Both the position numbers and the translations under genes were made by a program. A stretch of 64,000 bases of DNA from contig NZ_SDPQ02000003.1 of NCBI RefSeq assembly GCF_004134905.2, positions 558,001 through 622,000 on the forward strand, in the 5' to 3' direction. Position 1 is the stretch's first letter. Each line of letters starts with the position of its first letter. The notes beneath the pieces were generated by a model. The model had not been told where the DNA came from, did not search any database, and saw nothing but the letters and a program-made list of their open reading frames with translations. Source of the stretch: Aeromicrobium ginsengisoli. Lineage in GTDB: Bacteria; Actinomycetota; Actinomycetes; Propionibacteriales; Nocardioidaceae. Shown in pieces: positions 18,918 through 27,131 of this stretch.

Positions 18918-20060
18918 TCACAGCCCCATCGTGCGGCCGATGATCTCCTTCATGATCTCGGTCGTGCCGCCGTAGATCGTCTGGATCCGGCTGTCCGTGT
19001 ACGCCTTGGAGATCGGGTACTCGGTCATGTAGCCGTAACCACCGTGCAGCTGCAGGCACTTGGCCGCCGCCTTGTTCTGCAGCTCCGTGGTCCACCACTT
19101 GCCCATCGCGGCTTCCTCGATCGTCAGCTCTCCCTTGCTGAGCGCGACGATGCTCTTGTCGACGAACGCCTGGCCGATCTGCATCTCGGTCTCGAGCTCA
19201 GCGAGCACGAAGCGCGAGTTCTGGAACGAGCCGATGGGCTTGCCGAACGCCTTGCGCTCCTTGACGTAGTCGAGCGTCATGTCGAGGATCGCGCGGGTCG
19301 CCGCCATCGCACCGACCGAGATCGCGAGGCGCTCCTGTGGCAGCTTCTCCATCAGGTAGATGAAGCCCTTGCCCTCCTCGCCCAGCAGGTTGCCGACCGG
19401 GACGCGGACGTTGTCGAAGAACAGCTCGGCGGTGTCCTGCGCCTTGAGCCCCATCTTGTCGAGGTTGCGACCTCGCTCGAATCCCTCCATGCCGCGCTCG
19501 AGGACGATCAGCGAGACGCCCATCGCGCCGGCCTCGGGATCGGTCTTGACCGCGACGATGACCAGGTCGGACAGGATGCCGTTGGAGATGAACGTCTTGG
19601 CGCCGTTGACGACGTAGTGGTCGCCGTCGCGCACCGCAGTCGTCTGGATGTTCTGCAGGTCCGAGCCCGTGCCCGGCTCGGTCATCGCGATCGCGGTGAT
19701 CATCTCGCCGGTGCAGAACTTCGGCAGCCAGCGCTGCTTCTGCTCCTCGGTCGCGTACGACAGCAGGTAGCCCGAGACCAGGTCGGTGTGCAGCACGAAG
19801 CCGACCCCGCTCGCGCCGATGCGGATCATCTCCTCGTCGAGCACGGTGTTGAAGCGGAAGTCGTTCATGCCGCCACCGCCGTACTCCTCGGGCATCATGA
19901 AGCCGAGCAGTCCCAGCTCGCCGGCCTTGGTCCAGAGCTCGCGCGGGACGATGCCGTCCTTCTCCCACTGGTCGTGGTGCGGCGCGATCTCCTTCTCGCA
20001 GAACGTCCGGACCGTCTCGCGGAACGCGTCGTGGTCGGCCTCGAAAATGTCTCGCTTCAT
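18918..20060 (-). CDS. Acyl-CoA dehydrogenase (IVD/LCAD-type active site)
   Basis: A 380-residue FAD-dependent acyl-CoA dehydrogenase with the TEPGTGSDL flavin/substrate motif. The usual MCAD catalytic Glu near the C-terminus is replaced (YGGTTEI). Glu243 in LPQERL instead occupies the alternative base position used by isovaleryl-CoA and long-chain dehydrogenases. This suggests branched or long substrates. It starts 15 bases after the racemase gene and is co-transcribed with it. The ATG at 20060 has an AGAGGAAG-type site upstream. Confidence 0.92.
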   Translation of the reverse strand: MKRDIFEADHDAFRETVRTFCEKEIAPHHDQWEKDGIVPRELWTKAGELGLLGFMMPEEYGGGGMNDFRFNTVLDEEMIRIGASGVGFVLHTDLVSGYLLSYATEEQKQRWLPKFCTGEMITAIAMTEPGTGSDLQNIQTTAVRDGDHYVVNGAKTFISNGILSDLVIVAVKTDPEAGAMGVSLIVLERGMEGFERGRNLDKMGLKAQDTAELFFDNVRVPVGNLLGEEGKGFIYLMEKLPQERLAISVGAMAATRAILDMTLDYVKERKAFGKPIGSFQNSRFVLAELETEMQIGQAFVDKSIVALSKGELTIEEAAMGKWWTTELQNKAAAKCLQLHGGYGYMTEYPISKAYTDSRIQTIYGGTTEIMKEIIGRTMGL

Positions 20061-20074
20061 GGTCTTCCTCTGTC

Positions 20075-21223
20075 TCAGTCGGCTTGGATGGCGACGCCGT
20101 CGGCGAGCAGCTGGTCGACGTCGGTGATGCCCCAGGCGGCCAGGGCCTCGGCGGTGTTGGCCCCCGGCTTGGCCGGCGGGGTGGTCAGGGTGGTGGGCGT
20201 CCCGGAGAACCGCGGCGCCGGAGCCGGCTGCGTCACGCCGCCCTCGTCGACGTACGTCCCGCGGGCGGCGTTGTGCGGGTGCTGCGCGGCCTCGTGCATG
20301 GGGATGACGGGAGCGACGCAGGCGTCGGTGCCATCGAACAGCTCGGCCCACTCGGACTGGGTCTTCGACGCGAACGTCTCGGCCAGGACCTTGCGCAGCT
20401 CGGGCCACTGCGCGAGGTCGTTGCGGTCCGGTGGGTCCTCGAGCCCGAGCACGCTGACGAGCACTTCGTAGAACCTGGGCTCGAGGGCGCCCACCGACAT
20501 CCACCGCCCGTCCGAGGTCTCGTAGACGTCGTAGTAGGGCGCGCCCGTGTCGAGCAGGTTGGTGCCGCGCTCGGTGGTCCACAGTCCGGCGGCCTGCATC
20601 GACAGCTGCATCGCCAGCAGGTGCGCAGCGCCGTCAGTGATCGCCGCGTCGACGACCTGCCCCTCGCCCGTCGTACGCGCGTGGGTCAGCGCGGCAAGGA
20701 CTCCGGTGACGAGATACATCGATCCGCCGGCGAAGTCGCCCAGCAGGTTGAGCGGGATCTGCGGGGGCCCGCCGGCGCGGCCGATCGGGTCGAGCGCCCC
20801 GGCGACGGAGATGTAGTTGACGTCGTGGCCGGCAGTCTGCGACAGCGGACCGTCCTGGCCCCAACCCGTGATGCGGCCGTAGACGAGCTGCGGGTTGCGG
20901 GCGTGGCACGCCTCCGGACCGATCCCGAGGCGCTCGGTGACACCGGGCCGGAAGCCCTCGATCAGGATGTCGGCCTGCTCGACGAGGTCCAGCACGACCT
21001 CAACGGCACGCGAGTCCTTGAGGTTGAGCGCGACGGACGGCCGGCCCCGGCTGAGCACGTCCTGGGCCGTCGGCACCACCAGGCCGGCACCGCCGGGCCG
21101 GTCGATGCGAATGACGTCGGCGCCGAGATCGGCGAGCAGCATGCCGGCGAACGGTCCCGGACCGATGCCGACGAGCTCGACGACGCGCACGCCGTGCAGG
21201 GGTCCGGAGCGAGAGGTGGTCAC
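20075..21223 (-). CDS. Alpha-methylacyl-CoA racemase-like (CaiB/BaiF family)
   Basis: A 382-residue CaiB/BaiF-family protein. Its motifs match alpha-methylacyl-CoA racemase rather than CoA transferases: His133 in AGHDVNYIS and Asp163 in NLLGDFAGGS correspond to the His/Asp acid-base pair of the racemase. The enzyme epimerises 2-methyl-branched acyl-CoAs so that dehydrogenases can act on them. This is needed for pristanate-like or sterol side-chain degradation. The GTG start at 21223 is just downstream of the operator copy 2, leaving a very short leader. It is first in an operon with the acyl-CoA dehydrogenase. Confidence 0.88.
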   Translation of the reverse strand: MTTSRSGPLHGVRVVELVGIGPGPFAGMLLADLGADVIRIDRPGGAGLVVPTAQDVLSRGRPSVALNLKDSRAVEVVLDLVEQADILIEGFRPGVTERLGIGPEACHARNPQLVYGRITGWGQDGPLSQTAGHDVNYISVAGALDPIGRAGGPPQIPLNLLGDFAGGSMYLVTGVLAALTHARTTGEGQVVDAAITDGAAHLLAMQLSMQAAGLWTTERGTNLLDTGAPYYDVYETSDGRWMSVGALEPRFYEVLVSVLGLEDPPDRNDLAQWPELRKVLAETFASKTQSEWAELFDGTDACVAPVIPMHEAAQHPHNAARGTYVDEGGVTQPAPAPRFSGTPTTLTTPPAKPGANTAEALAAWGITDVDQLLADGVAIQAD

Positions 21224-21230
21224 GACGCCG

Positions 21231-21260
21231 ATTGTGACAGTGGCACTGTCACGGTTGCAA
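21231..21260. promoter_or_regulatory. Operator dyad in the racemase promoter (copy 2)
   Basis: GTGACAGTG-G-CACTGTCAC (21234-21252) is a perfect 9-bp inverted repeat with a one-base centre. It is embedded in a leftward promoter: TTGCAA (21255-21260) as -35 and CACAAT (21231-21236 on the minus strand) as -10, spaced 18 bases. It shares ATTGTGACA and CACTGTCA with the dyad in the thiolase promoter. It also lies upstream of the divergent hydrolase gene. Confidence 0.72.
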
Positions 21261-21273
21261 GTGACCCCCGTTA

Positions 21274-21288
21274 CATACCGGAGGTATG
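21274..21288. promoter_or_regulatory. Short dyad upstream of the alpha/beta hydrolase
   Basis: CATACC-GGA-GGTATG is a 6-bp inverted repeat with a 3-base spacer, 45 bases before the hydrolase start. It could be a second operator in this divergent region. The evidence is symmetry alone. Confidence 0.3.
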
Positions 21289-21332
21289 GGTATGTGTCAT
21301 CATCAATGTCACGTTCGTGAAAGGACTGTTGC

Positions 21333-22145
21333 ATGACGACTCGCCTCGCGCACACCCGCAAGGGCTCCGGTGAACCCCTCCTGCTGATCCATGGCATCGG
21401 GCACCGGCGACAGGCCTGGGACCCGGTGCTCGATCGCCTCGCCGAGTCGTACGACGTCATCGCGATCGACCTCGCCGGGTTCGGCGAGTCCGAGCCCTAT
21501 CCGGCCGGCACCGCCTACACCATGGACAACGCGTGCCGCATCATCGGCGAGAACCTGGAGGAGTGGGGCGTCTCCCAGCCGCACGTCGTCGGCAACTCGC
21601 TCGGCGGCGCGATCGCGCTCGAGATGGGTGCGCGCGGCATGGCCCGGTCGGTGACCGCGCTCAGCCCTGCGGGGTTCTTCCGCAACGTCGGCGACCGCCT
21701 CGTCGCGCTCTTCGCCCTGATCCTGCTCAAGCTGTCGTCGTACCTACCGCTCGCGGTCGTACGGCCGGCGCTCCGCAGCGCGGCCGGCCGGCGCCTCATC
21801 GGACGGACCTTGTACGTCAACGGTGACCGGATCCCGGTGGAGGACTTCGTCGGCGATGCGCTGGCGCTGCGCAACGGCTCGGCGTTCTTCCCGACGTTCA
21901 GGGCCGGCTTCACCTACCGGTTCACGAGCAAGGTCGACGTGCCGACGACGATCGCGTGGGCCACGCGCGACCAGGTGCTGGTCTACGGCCAGTCGGGTCT
22001 CGCGCAGGAGGTGCTGCCCGATGCGCGGCACGTCGCGCTGCCGCACTGCGGTCACGTGCCGATGGTCGACGACCCGGAGCTGATCGTGCGCGTCATCGAC
22101 ACCACGGTCGCCGAAGCGTCGGAGTCCGAGGAGCAAGCCGCGTAG
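21333..22145 (+). CDS. Alpha/beta hydrolase
   Basis: A 270-residue alpha/beta hydrolase with HGIGHRRQAWDPV (oxyanion region), the nucleophile Ser89 in GNSLGG, and the catalytic His in PHCGHVPMVDDPE near residue 250. The fold and length fit esterases or C-C bond (MCP-type) hydrolases; the substrate is unknown. AAAGGA lies seven bases before the ATG. It is divergent from the racemase operon and shares its regulatory region, so it may join the same acyl-CoA or ester catabolism. Confidence 0.88.
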   Translation: MTTRLAHTRKGSGEPLLLIHGIGHRRQAWDPVLDRLAESYDVIAIDLAGFGESEPYPAGTAYTMDNACRIIGENLEEWGVSQPHVVGNSLGGAIALEMGARGMARSVTALSPAGFFRNVGDRLVALFALILLKLSSYLPLAVVRPALRSAAGRRLIGRTLYVNGDRIPVEDFVGDALALRNGSAFFPTFRAGFTYRFTSKVDVPTTIAWATRDQVLVYGQSGLAQEVLPDARHVALPHCGHVPMVDDPELIVRVIDTTVAEASESEEQAA

Positions 22146-22204
22146 GACGGCTTCTCGAGATCTCCTTTCGAAATAGCCACCGGGCTCGGAGCGTTCTTCA
22201 CGGT

Positions 22205-23260
22205 GTGGAGATCCATGACTCGGTGGTGATCGGCGGCGGGCAGGCCGGCCTGTCGTCGTCGTACCACCTGGCGAAGCGCGGGATCTCGCACGTGCTGCTC
22301 GACTCCAACGCGAGCCCGGGTGGCGCGTGGCAGCACCGCTGGGATGCCCTCACGATGAGTGACGTGCACCGCGTGTCGGACCTGCCGGACGACCCGATCC
22401 CCGACGCGGCCGACACCGAGCGGGCCAATGCGTTCGTGCCGGCCTACTTCGCGGACTACGAACGTGCGCACGAGCTGCCGGTGATCCGCCCGGTCCAGGT
22501 GCGCTCCGTGAGCGACGTCGACGGGGTGCTGCGGATCGAGACCGATCAGGGCACGTGGCTCAGTCGTACGCTCATCAATGCGACCGGCACCTGGACGCGC
22601 CCCTTCATCCCGTACTACCCCGGCGCCGAGACGTTCGCCGGTGAGCAGCTGCACACGGTCGACTACCCCGGGCCCGAGCACTTCCGCGGCAAGCGCGTCG
22701 TGGTCGTCGGCGGCGGCGCCTCGGCGGTCCAGTTCCTCGGCGCGCTGCGACCACTCACGGACACGCTCTGGGTCACCCGCCGCGAACCGGTGTGGCGCAA
22801 CGACGAGTTCACGGCCGAGATCGGCCGCGAGGTCGTGGCGCGGGTCGAGGAGCGTGTCCGCCAGGGCCTCCCGCCGCGCAGCGTCGTCAGCGTGACCGGC
22901 CTGACGCTGCGGCCGCAGGAGCGCGAGGCCGAGCGCCTTGGAGCGTACGAGCGACGGCCCATGTTCAGCCGGATCGAGCCCGACGGCGTGCGGTGGCCTG
23001 ACGGCACGTTCGAGCCCGCCGACGTCATCCTCTGGGCCACCGGGTTCCGGCCGGCGATCGAGCATCTCGGACCGCTGCACCTGCGCAGCCCGCGCGGCGG
23101 CATCCAGCTCGACGGTACGACCGCGGTCGCCGATCCACGTGTGCAGATGGTCGGCTATGGACCCTCGGCGAGCACGATCGGCGCCAACCGTGCCGGCCGG
23201 ACCGCGGCGCGCGGCGTCGCGACGTGGCTCGCGTCAGAAGCCGTCGGCGAGCTGGCCTGA
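22205..23260 (+). CDS. Flavin-dependent oxidoreductase (FMO/CzcO-like)
   Basis: A 351-residue two-dinucleotide-binding-domain protein. The FAD loop GGGQAGLSSSYH is at residues 9-20 and the NADPH loop VVVVGGGASAVQFL near residue 165. DVILWATGFRP is the late flavoprotein motif. It resembles single-component flavin monooxygenases of the CzcO/ArsO group. The GTG at 22205 (VEIHDSVVIGGG) is the only sensible start; the nearby ATG is out of frame. The 3' end overlaps the convergent YciI gene by 27 bases. Confidence 0.88.
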   Translation: MEIHDSVVIGGGQAGLSSSYHLAKRGISHVLLDSNASPGGAWQHRWDALTMSDVHRVSDLPDDPIPDAADTERANAFVPAYFADYERAHELPVIRPVQVRSVSDVDGVLRIETDQGTWLSRTLINATGTWTRPFIPYYPGAETFAGEQLHTVDYPGPEHFRGKRVVVVGGGASAVQFLGALRPLTDTLWVTRREPVWRNDEFTAEIGREVVARVEERVRQGLPPRSVVSVTGLTLRPQEREAERLGAYERRPMFSRIEPDGVRWPDGTFEPADVILWATGFRPAIEHLGPLHLRSPRGGIQLDGTTAVADPRVQMVGYGPSASTIGANRAGRTAARGVATWLASEAVGELA

Positions 23261-23527
23261 CACCGGCTGCCACTCGCGCACGGTCCGCTCCTCGACCAGT
23301 CCTTCGAGCATGAAGGGGTCGTTGGCGGAGAGCTCGAGCGCCCCGGCCTCGTCGTCGGCGACGAAGATCAGCAGCGCGCCACCACGATCACCGCCGACGT
23401 ACGGGCCCGACACCGCGAGCCGACCCTGCTGGGTCAGCTGCTGCAGGTAGTCGCGATGCGTCGGCCGCACCTCGTCGCGGCGGGCATCGTCGTCGGTGTA
23501 GCGATAGATCGTCGCGAAGTAGGCCAT
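23234..23527 (-). CDS. YciI family protein
   Basis: A 97-residue ferredoxin-like YciI protein. It has the pattern MAYFATIYRY...RPTHRDYLQQL, with the His/Asp pair that acts as acid-base in some members, and GALLIFVADDEAGALEL-NDPF. YciI proteins are small hydrolase or dehydrochlorinase-like enzymes, mostly uncharacterised. Convergent overlap with the flavoprotein gene. Confidence 0.82.
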   Translation of the reverse strand: MAYFATIYRYTDDDARRDEVRPTHRDYLQQLTQQGRLAVSGPYVGGDRGGALLIFVADDEAGALELSANDPFMLEGLVEERTVREWQPVSGQLADGF

Positions 23528-23557
23528 GAGTCAAGCGTACGCACGGCCGATCGCGCC

Positions 23558-23563
23558 TATAGT
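23558..23563 (+). promoter_or_regulatory. -10 element of the HExxH-protein gene
   Basis: TATAGT, 31 bases before the ATG at 23595, is a good -10 hexamer in otherwise GC-rich sequence. No convincing -35 is visible. A purine-rich stretch (GAGGGGGCGAAG) before the ATG serves as ribosome binding site. Confidence 0.45.
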
Positions 23564-23594
23564 GGCGTCACCGCACGTCTGAGGGGGCGAAGAC

Positions 23595-25073
23595 ATGGTG
23601 GCACGCACGCCGGGACCGTTCGCGTACTACAGCGACACCTACACCGGGGTCACGGGAGACTCGATCAGGGCAGCGGTCGACCCGGTCGACACGCATGCCG
23701 CGGACCTCGGGACCCTCGCCGACGAGCTCAAGGGCGACGAGCAGCGCATCCTCGAGACGACCGAGGGCGACATCACGACGTCGGTCGCGGCCAACCCGCA
23801 CGTGCCTTACGACGTGGCGATCCGGCTGGGCGGCAAGGCCCAGTTCGCCGCCGCCTGCACGCGTGAGTTCGCGCTCAAGGTCGACGCGTTCGACACCGAG
23901 GTCAACGCGATCAACGAGTCCTACCGGTCCCAGGTCTTCGCGGCCCAGCACGACCCCGACGTCCGCGGTGGCGACCTCAACCTTGCCGACCTGCAGTCGG
24001 CGTTCAAGGCCAACCTGCAGCCGCGCTACGCCGCCGCCGAGGAAGCCCTCGACACCGCGGCCGATGACGTCGCGGCCAAGCTCAAGAAGGGGCCGACCGA
24101 CGAGGAGGTCCGCCAGTTCATCCGGCAGGGCCTGATGCCACTGGCCGCCGCGTCGTTCTTCCCGACGCTCGTGCTGACCGAGTCGGACAAGATCGAGGCC
24201 TACAAGCTCATCGTCAAGGACACGATCGCCCGGCTGCGCGACGAAGGCCTGCTGACCGGTCCCGACCCCGACGGCTACTACCTGCAGTGGCTCCAGAACG
24301 CCGCACGACGCGGCATCTCGATCGACGACATCGTCGAGATCGCCCGCGAGCACGACATCAGGCCCGATGACTTCGAGGTGCTCGACGGGCTCGAGGAGGT
24401 CAAGGATCGCGACGGCAAGTCGTTCTTCATCCTGCCGACCGACATCAGCGGCGACGACGCCCGCAAGGCCGTGCTGATGACCTACATCCTCAACGCCGGC
24501 ACCGACTACGGCACGGCTGACAGCTCCCGCGACTTCTCCGAGACGCCGTACTCATCCGACGAGATCCAGCGCATCAAGGACCGGCAGGGTGAGAACAACT
24601 GGTTCAGCTATGGCCAGGACGTCGGCTTCGTCAACGGCAACGGCGGACGGCTCGCCACGACTCCCAACGGCATGCTGATGGGGCTCGGCGGCAACGGCCT
24701 CCAGGACGTCTACAGCTCCAACGGTGGCACGACGTTCGGCGACATCTTCATGCTCAACATCGACGACCCCGACGACAGCCACGAGGCCATCCGGTCGGTC
24801 ATCCAGTCCGGCGTCGCCAACTACGCCGACAACGACGGTGAGCCGCGCCCCGACTCGAGCCTCGACCTCGACCGGCTGCTGCACCACGAGGAACGGCACT
24901 CGCAGCAGTGGGCCCGCGAGGGATATGCCGGTTTCATCGCCAGCTACCTCAACGAGTCCGTCGACTGGGACATGGAGGGCTGGGGACCGTTCCAGGCGCC
25001 GATCCCGCACACGGTCGACGGCAAGGACAACTCGTACGAGGCGGATGCCGGCCTGACCGACGGCGGCTACTGA
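23595..25073 (+). CDS. Putative secreted toxin-like protein with C-terminal HExxH metallopeptidase motif
   Basis: A 492-residue protein of no family I can name. Residues 1-110 are predicted helical and without a signal peptide, similar in style to WXG/LXG-type leaders of ESX-secreted proteins, though no clear WxG is seen. Residues 110-210 form more helices. Residues 300-400 are Gly/Asn/Asp-rich (DVGFVNGNGGRLATTPNG). At 431-435 is HEERH, a zincin HExxH motif, continued as SQQWAREGYAGFIASY. This looks like the HExxHxxQ...G...Y helix pair of toxin-associated zincins. A lipoprotein gene follows with no gap. Toxin-immunity is an inference; a housekeeping extracellular peptidase is the alternative. 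Confidence 0.6.
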   Translation: MVARTPGPFAYYSDTYTGVTGDSIRAAVDPVDTHAADLGTLADELKGDEQRILETTEGDITTSVAANPHVPYDVAIRLGGKAQFAAACTREFALKVDAFDTEVNAINESYRSQVFAAQHDPDVRGGDLNLADLQSAFKANLQPRYAAAEEALDTAADDVAAKLKKGPTDEEVRQFIRQGLMPLAAASFFPTLVLTESDKIEAYKLIVKDTIARLRDEGLLTGPDPDGYYLQWLQNAARRGISIDDIVEIAREHDIRPDDFEVLDGLEEVKDRDGKSFFILPTDISGDDARKAVLMTYILNAGTDYGTADSSRDFSETPYSSDEIQRIKDRQGENNWFSYGQDVGFVNGNGGRLATTPNGMLMGLGGNGLQDVYSSNGGTTFGDIFMLNIDDPDDSHEAIRSVIQSGVANYADNDGEPRPDSSLDLDRLLHHEERHSQQWAREGYAGFIASYLNESVDWDMEGWGPFQAPIPHTVDGKDNSYEADAGLTDGGY

Positions 25074-25664
25074 GTGCCGAGGTTCGCCCGGTCACGGCGC
25101 GTCGCGGCAGTCGCCGTCGTGGTCGTCGCTCTCGCTGGCCTGACCGCGTGTGATCCCCGAAGTGACCCGATCACCCCGCGGGGCGCCGGGTTCCAGCAGA
25201 CCGCGGACCACGGGCTCGACATCTGGTTCGGCGGTCCCTGCCGCGACGTCGTCGAGGTCGAGCTGGGATTCGTCAAGGACGATGACGACAAGGACGCCTT
25301 GAAGCAGGTGCTGCGTGCGCCGGGGTTCACGCCCTCGGTCGAGCTGCCCGCGAAGGCGCCGGCTCCAGGGACGGGCATACCGTCACTCGAGACGCTGACA
25401 CTCGGTACCACGCCGGACGGCCTGCGGGCGACATCGGCGCTGCCCAAGGGGTTCGACTGGCGCGACTACGAGACCGTACGCCTGCTCGTGAAGACCTCAG
25501 GGGGTCAAGCCGCGACCTACCTCAGCACGAAGAGGCTCACCGAGGAGTCCGCTGACCATCCCGGCGAGTTCTACGTCCAGGACCAGGGCTGGTTCGACAA
25601 GGCGGCGTTCGCCGAGGCCGACGGCGACGGGTTCAAGGCGCTCTGCAGCAGCATCAACCCGTGA
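25074..25664 (+). CDS. Lipoprotein, possible immunity partner of the HExxH protein
   Basis: A 196-residue lipoprotein. Arg-rich start, hydrophobic core and lipobox LTAC place the lipidated Cys at residue 26. The mature part has no recognised domain; it contains a DDDDKD acidic stretch and a WRDYETVRLLVKT strand-helix. The GTG start directly abuts the upstream TGA (TGAGTG), so it is translationally coupled to the HExxH protein. A surface lipoprotein coupled to a toxin-like gene is a common immunity layout, which is the basis of the guess. Confidence 0.75.
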   Translation: MPRFARSRRVAAVAVVVVALAGLTACDPRSDPITPRGAGFQQTADHGLDIWFGGPCRDVVEVELGFVKDDDDKDALKQVLRAPGFTPSVELPAKAPAPGTGIPSLETLTLGTTPDGLRATSALPKGFDWRDYETVRLLVKTSGGQAATYLSTKRLTEESADHPGEFYVQDQGWFDKAAFAEADGDGFKALCSSINP

Positions 25665-25670
25665 GGCGTA

Positions 25671-25706
25671 CGGCTGGGGCTGCTTCGCACGCAGGAGCCC
25701 CAGCCG
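25671..25706. terminator. Bidirectional hairpin terminator
   Basis: CGGCTGGGGCT (25671-25681) pairs perfectly with AGCCCCAGCCG (25696-25706), loop 14 bases. It lies between the convergent lipoprotein genes ending at 25664 and 25714. Confidence 0.75.
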
Positions 25707-25713
25707 GTGCCCG

Positions 25714-26400
25714 CTAGGAAGTGCCGAGCTTGGACAGGTCGACGACCTCGTCCGAGGAGGGCGCCTCGGCGTCGTCGACCTTGTCGTACGTGAAGTCGAG
25801 CGTGCCCTCGCCGTCGTCGGTCGTGACGAGGCTGACCGGCTTGCCGTCCGACTTGTCGAGGTAGAGCGTGCCGTCCTTGGTCGTCAGCGCGATGCAGTCG
25901 ACGCCGTTGACCTTCTTCTCCTTGCCCTTGGAGACCTTGCCCTCCGGGTCGAGGAGCCCGTCGAAGAACTTGTCCTTCGAGACGAAGTTGCCGAGCTCGG
26001 CGAAGCTCTGGTTGGCGGGATCGATGAGGACCCACTTGTCGCCGATCAGGTCCATGACCTCGGCCGGCGCGCCACTGGACTGGAAGAACTCCTTGTCGGC
26101 CTTGAAGTAGGTCTTGGCGTCGGCCTTGAGCAGCTGGAGCTCCATGCCGCTGACCTTGACCGAGCCGTCGGCGGTCTTGTTGGCGAACGCGAGGTCGACC
26201 TCGATCTCCTGGCCGGCTTCCTTGTCGCTGCCCTTGCCCTTGACCGTGACGAAGTCCTGGTCGGCGAGCTGCTTCTTGGCCGTCGTGAGGAGCTTGGTCG
26301 CCGACTGGTCGGCGACACCGTCGTCACTGCCCGAGCCGCAGCCGACCAGGACGAGCGCGGATGCGACCAAGAGAGTGAGAGTACGTACGCGGTGGTTCAT
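25714..26400 (-). CDS. LppX/LprAFG-like lipoprotein
   Basis: A 228-residue lipoprotein with lipobox LVGC (Cys21). The mature region begins ATKLLTTAKKQLADQDFVTVKGKG and alternates strands such as GMELQLLKADAKTYFKADKEF and VNGVDCIALTTKDGTLYLD. This fits the LppX/LprG-type fold, a half-barrel that carries lipids or lipoglycans across the periplasm. The assignment is by pattern, not close identity. Divergent from the PadR regulator. Confidence 0.72.
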   Translation of the reverse strand: MNHRVRTLTLLVASALVLVGCGSGSDDGVADQSATKLLTTAKKQLADQDFVTVKGKGSDKEAGQEIEVDLAFANKTADGSVKVSGMELQLLKADAKTYFKADKEFFQSSGAPAEVMDLIGDKWVLIDPANQSFAELGNFVSKDKFFDGLLDPEGKVSKGKEKKVNGVDCIALTTKDGTLYLDKSDGKPVSLVTTDDGEGTLDFTYDKVDDAEAPSSDEVVDLSKLGTS

Positions 26401-26551
26401 GGGTCATCTCCTGGGACACCGGCGCCCCCTGCTGGTCACCGGCTCTCGAATGGTCACACCCTCTCGTGAATCACCCGGCGACGCCAATCGATCGTGGGGG
26501 TCCCGTTCGACCAGCGGCAGAAGGCGACGATACCCGCCTCCTACGCATCCT

Positions 26552-26572
26552 GTTGCATTGCAACTCGTTGCA
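26552..26572 (+). promoter_or_regulatory. Putative autoregulatory operator of the PadR gene
   Basis: GTTGCA-T-TGCAAC (26552-26564) is a perfect dyad, and a third half-site GTTGCA follows at 26567-26572. They end 16 bases before the PadR-family start. PadR proteins commonly bind dyads at their own promoter, which makes this the natural site. Confidence 0.5.
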
Positions 26573-26588
26573 TAGTACGGTATCCGAC

Positions 26589-27131
26589 ATGGCGCTCGAG
26601 CACGCGATCCTGGTGTCCCTCGCGGAGAAGACCGCGTCGGGCTATGACCTGGCGCGCCGATTCGATGCATCGATCGGGCACTTCTGGAAGGCGAGCCACC
26701 AGCAGATCTACAAGGTGCTCGGCCGCATGGAGTCAGACAAGTGGGTCGAGGCCCACCTCGTCGAGCAGTCGGGGCGGCCGGACAAGAAGGTCTACGCCAT
26801 CACCGGCGAAGGCCGCGACGAGCTCCTGCGCTGGTCGTCGACGCCCACGCCGATCGAGCCGACCCGCAGCGAGATCGCGGTCAAGGTCCGCGGGCTCCCC
26901 TTCGGCGACCGCGAGGCGGTGCTGTCGGACGTACGCACTCGGCGCGAGGCGCACGTGGCGCAGCTGGCGTACTACGAGGCCAGCGCCGCGAAGCACTATC
27001 CCGACCCGTCGGCGATCGGCGAGGACGAGCTCGGGGCGTACCTCGTGCTGCGCGCCGGATTCATGCAGGAGCAGACCGGTATCGCGTGGTGCGACGAGAT
27101 CCTTCAGGCCTTCGGGGCGGACGAGCGATGA
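26589..27131 (+). CDS. PadR family transcriptional regulator
   Basis: A 180-residue PadR regulator: MALEHAILVSLAEKTASGYDLARRF is the family's opening, with the wing (VEQSGRPDKKVYAITGEGRDEL) and a C-terminal Vir-type dimer helix. Its target is unknown. It overlaps the convergent SCO4848-like gene by 28 bases. GTTGCA half-sites lie just upstream. Confidence 0.92.
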   Translation: MALEHAILVSLAEKTASGYDLARRFDASIGHFWKASHQQIYKVLGRMESDKWVEAHLVEQSGRPDKKVYAITGEGRDELLRWSSTPTPIEPTRSEIAVKVRGLPFGDREAVLSDVRTRREAHVAQLAYYEASAAKHYPDPSAIGEDELGAYLVLRAGFMQEQTGIAWCDEILQAFGADER

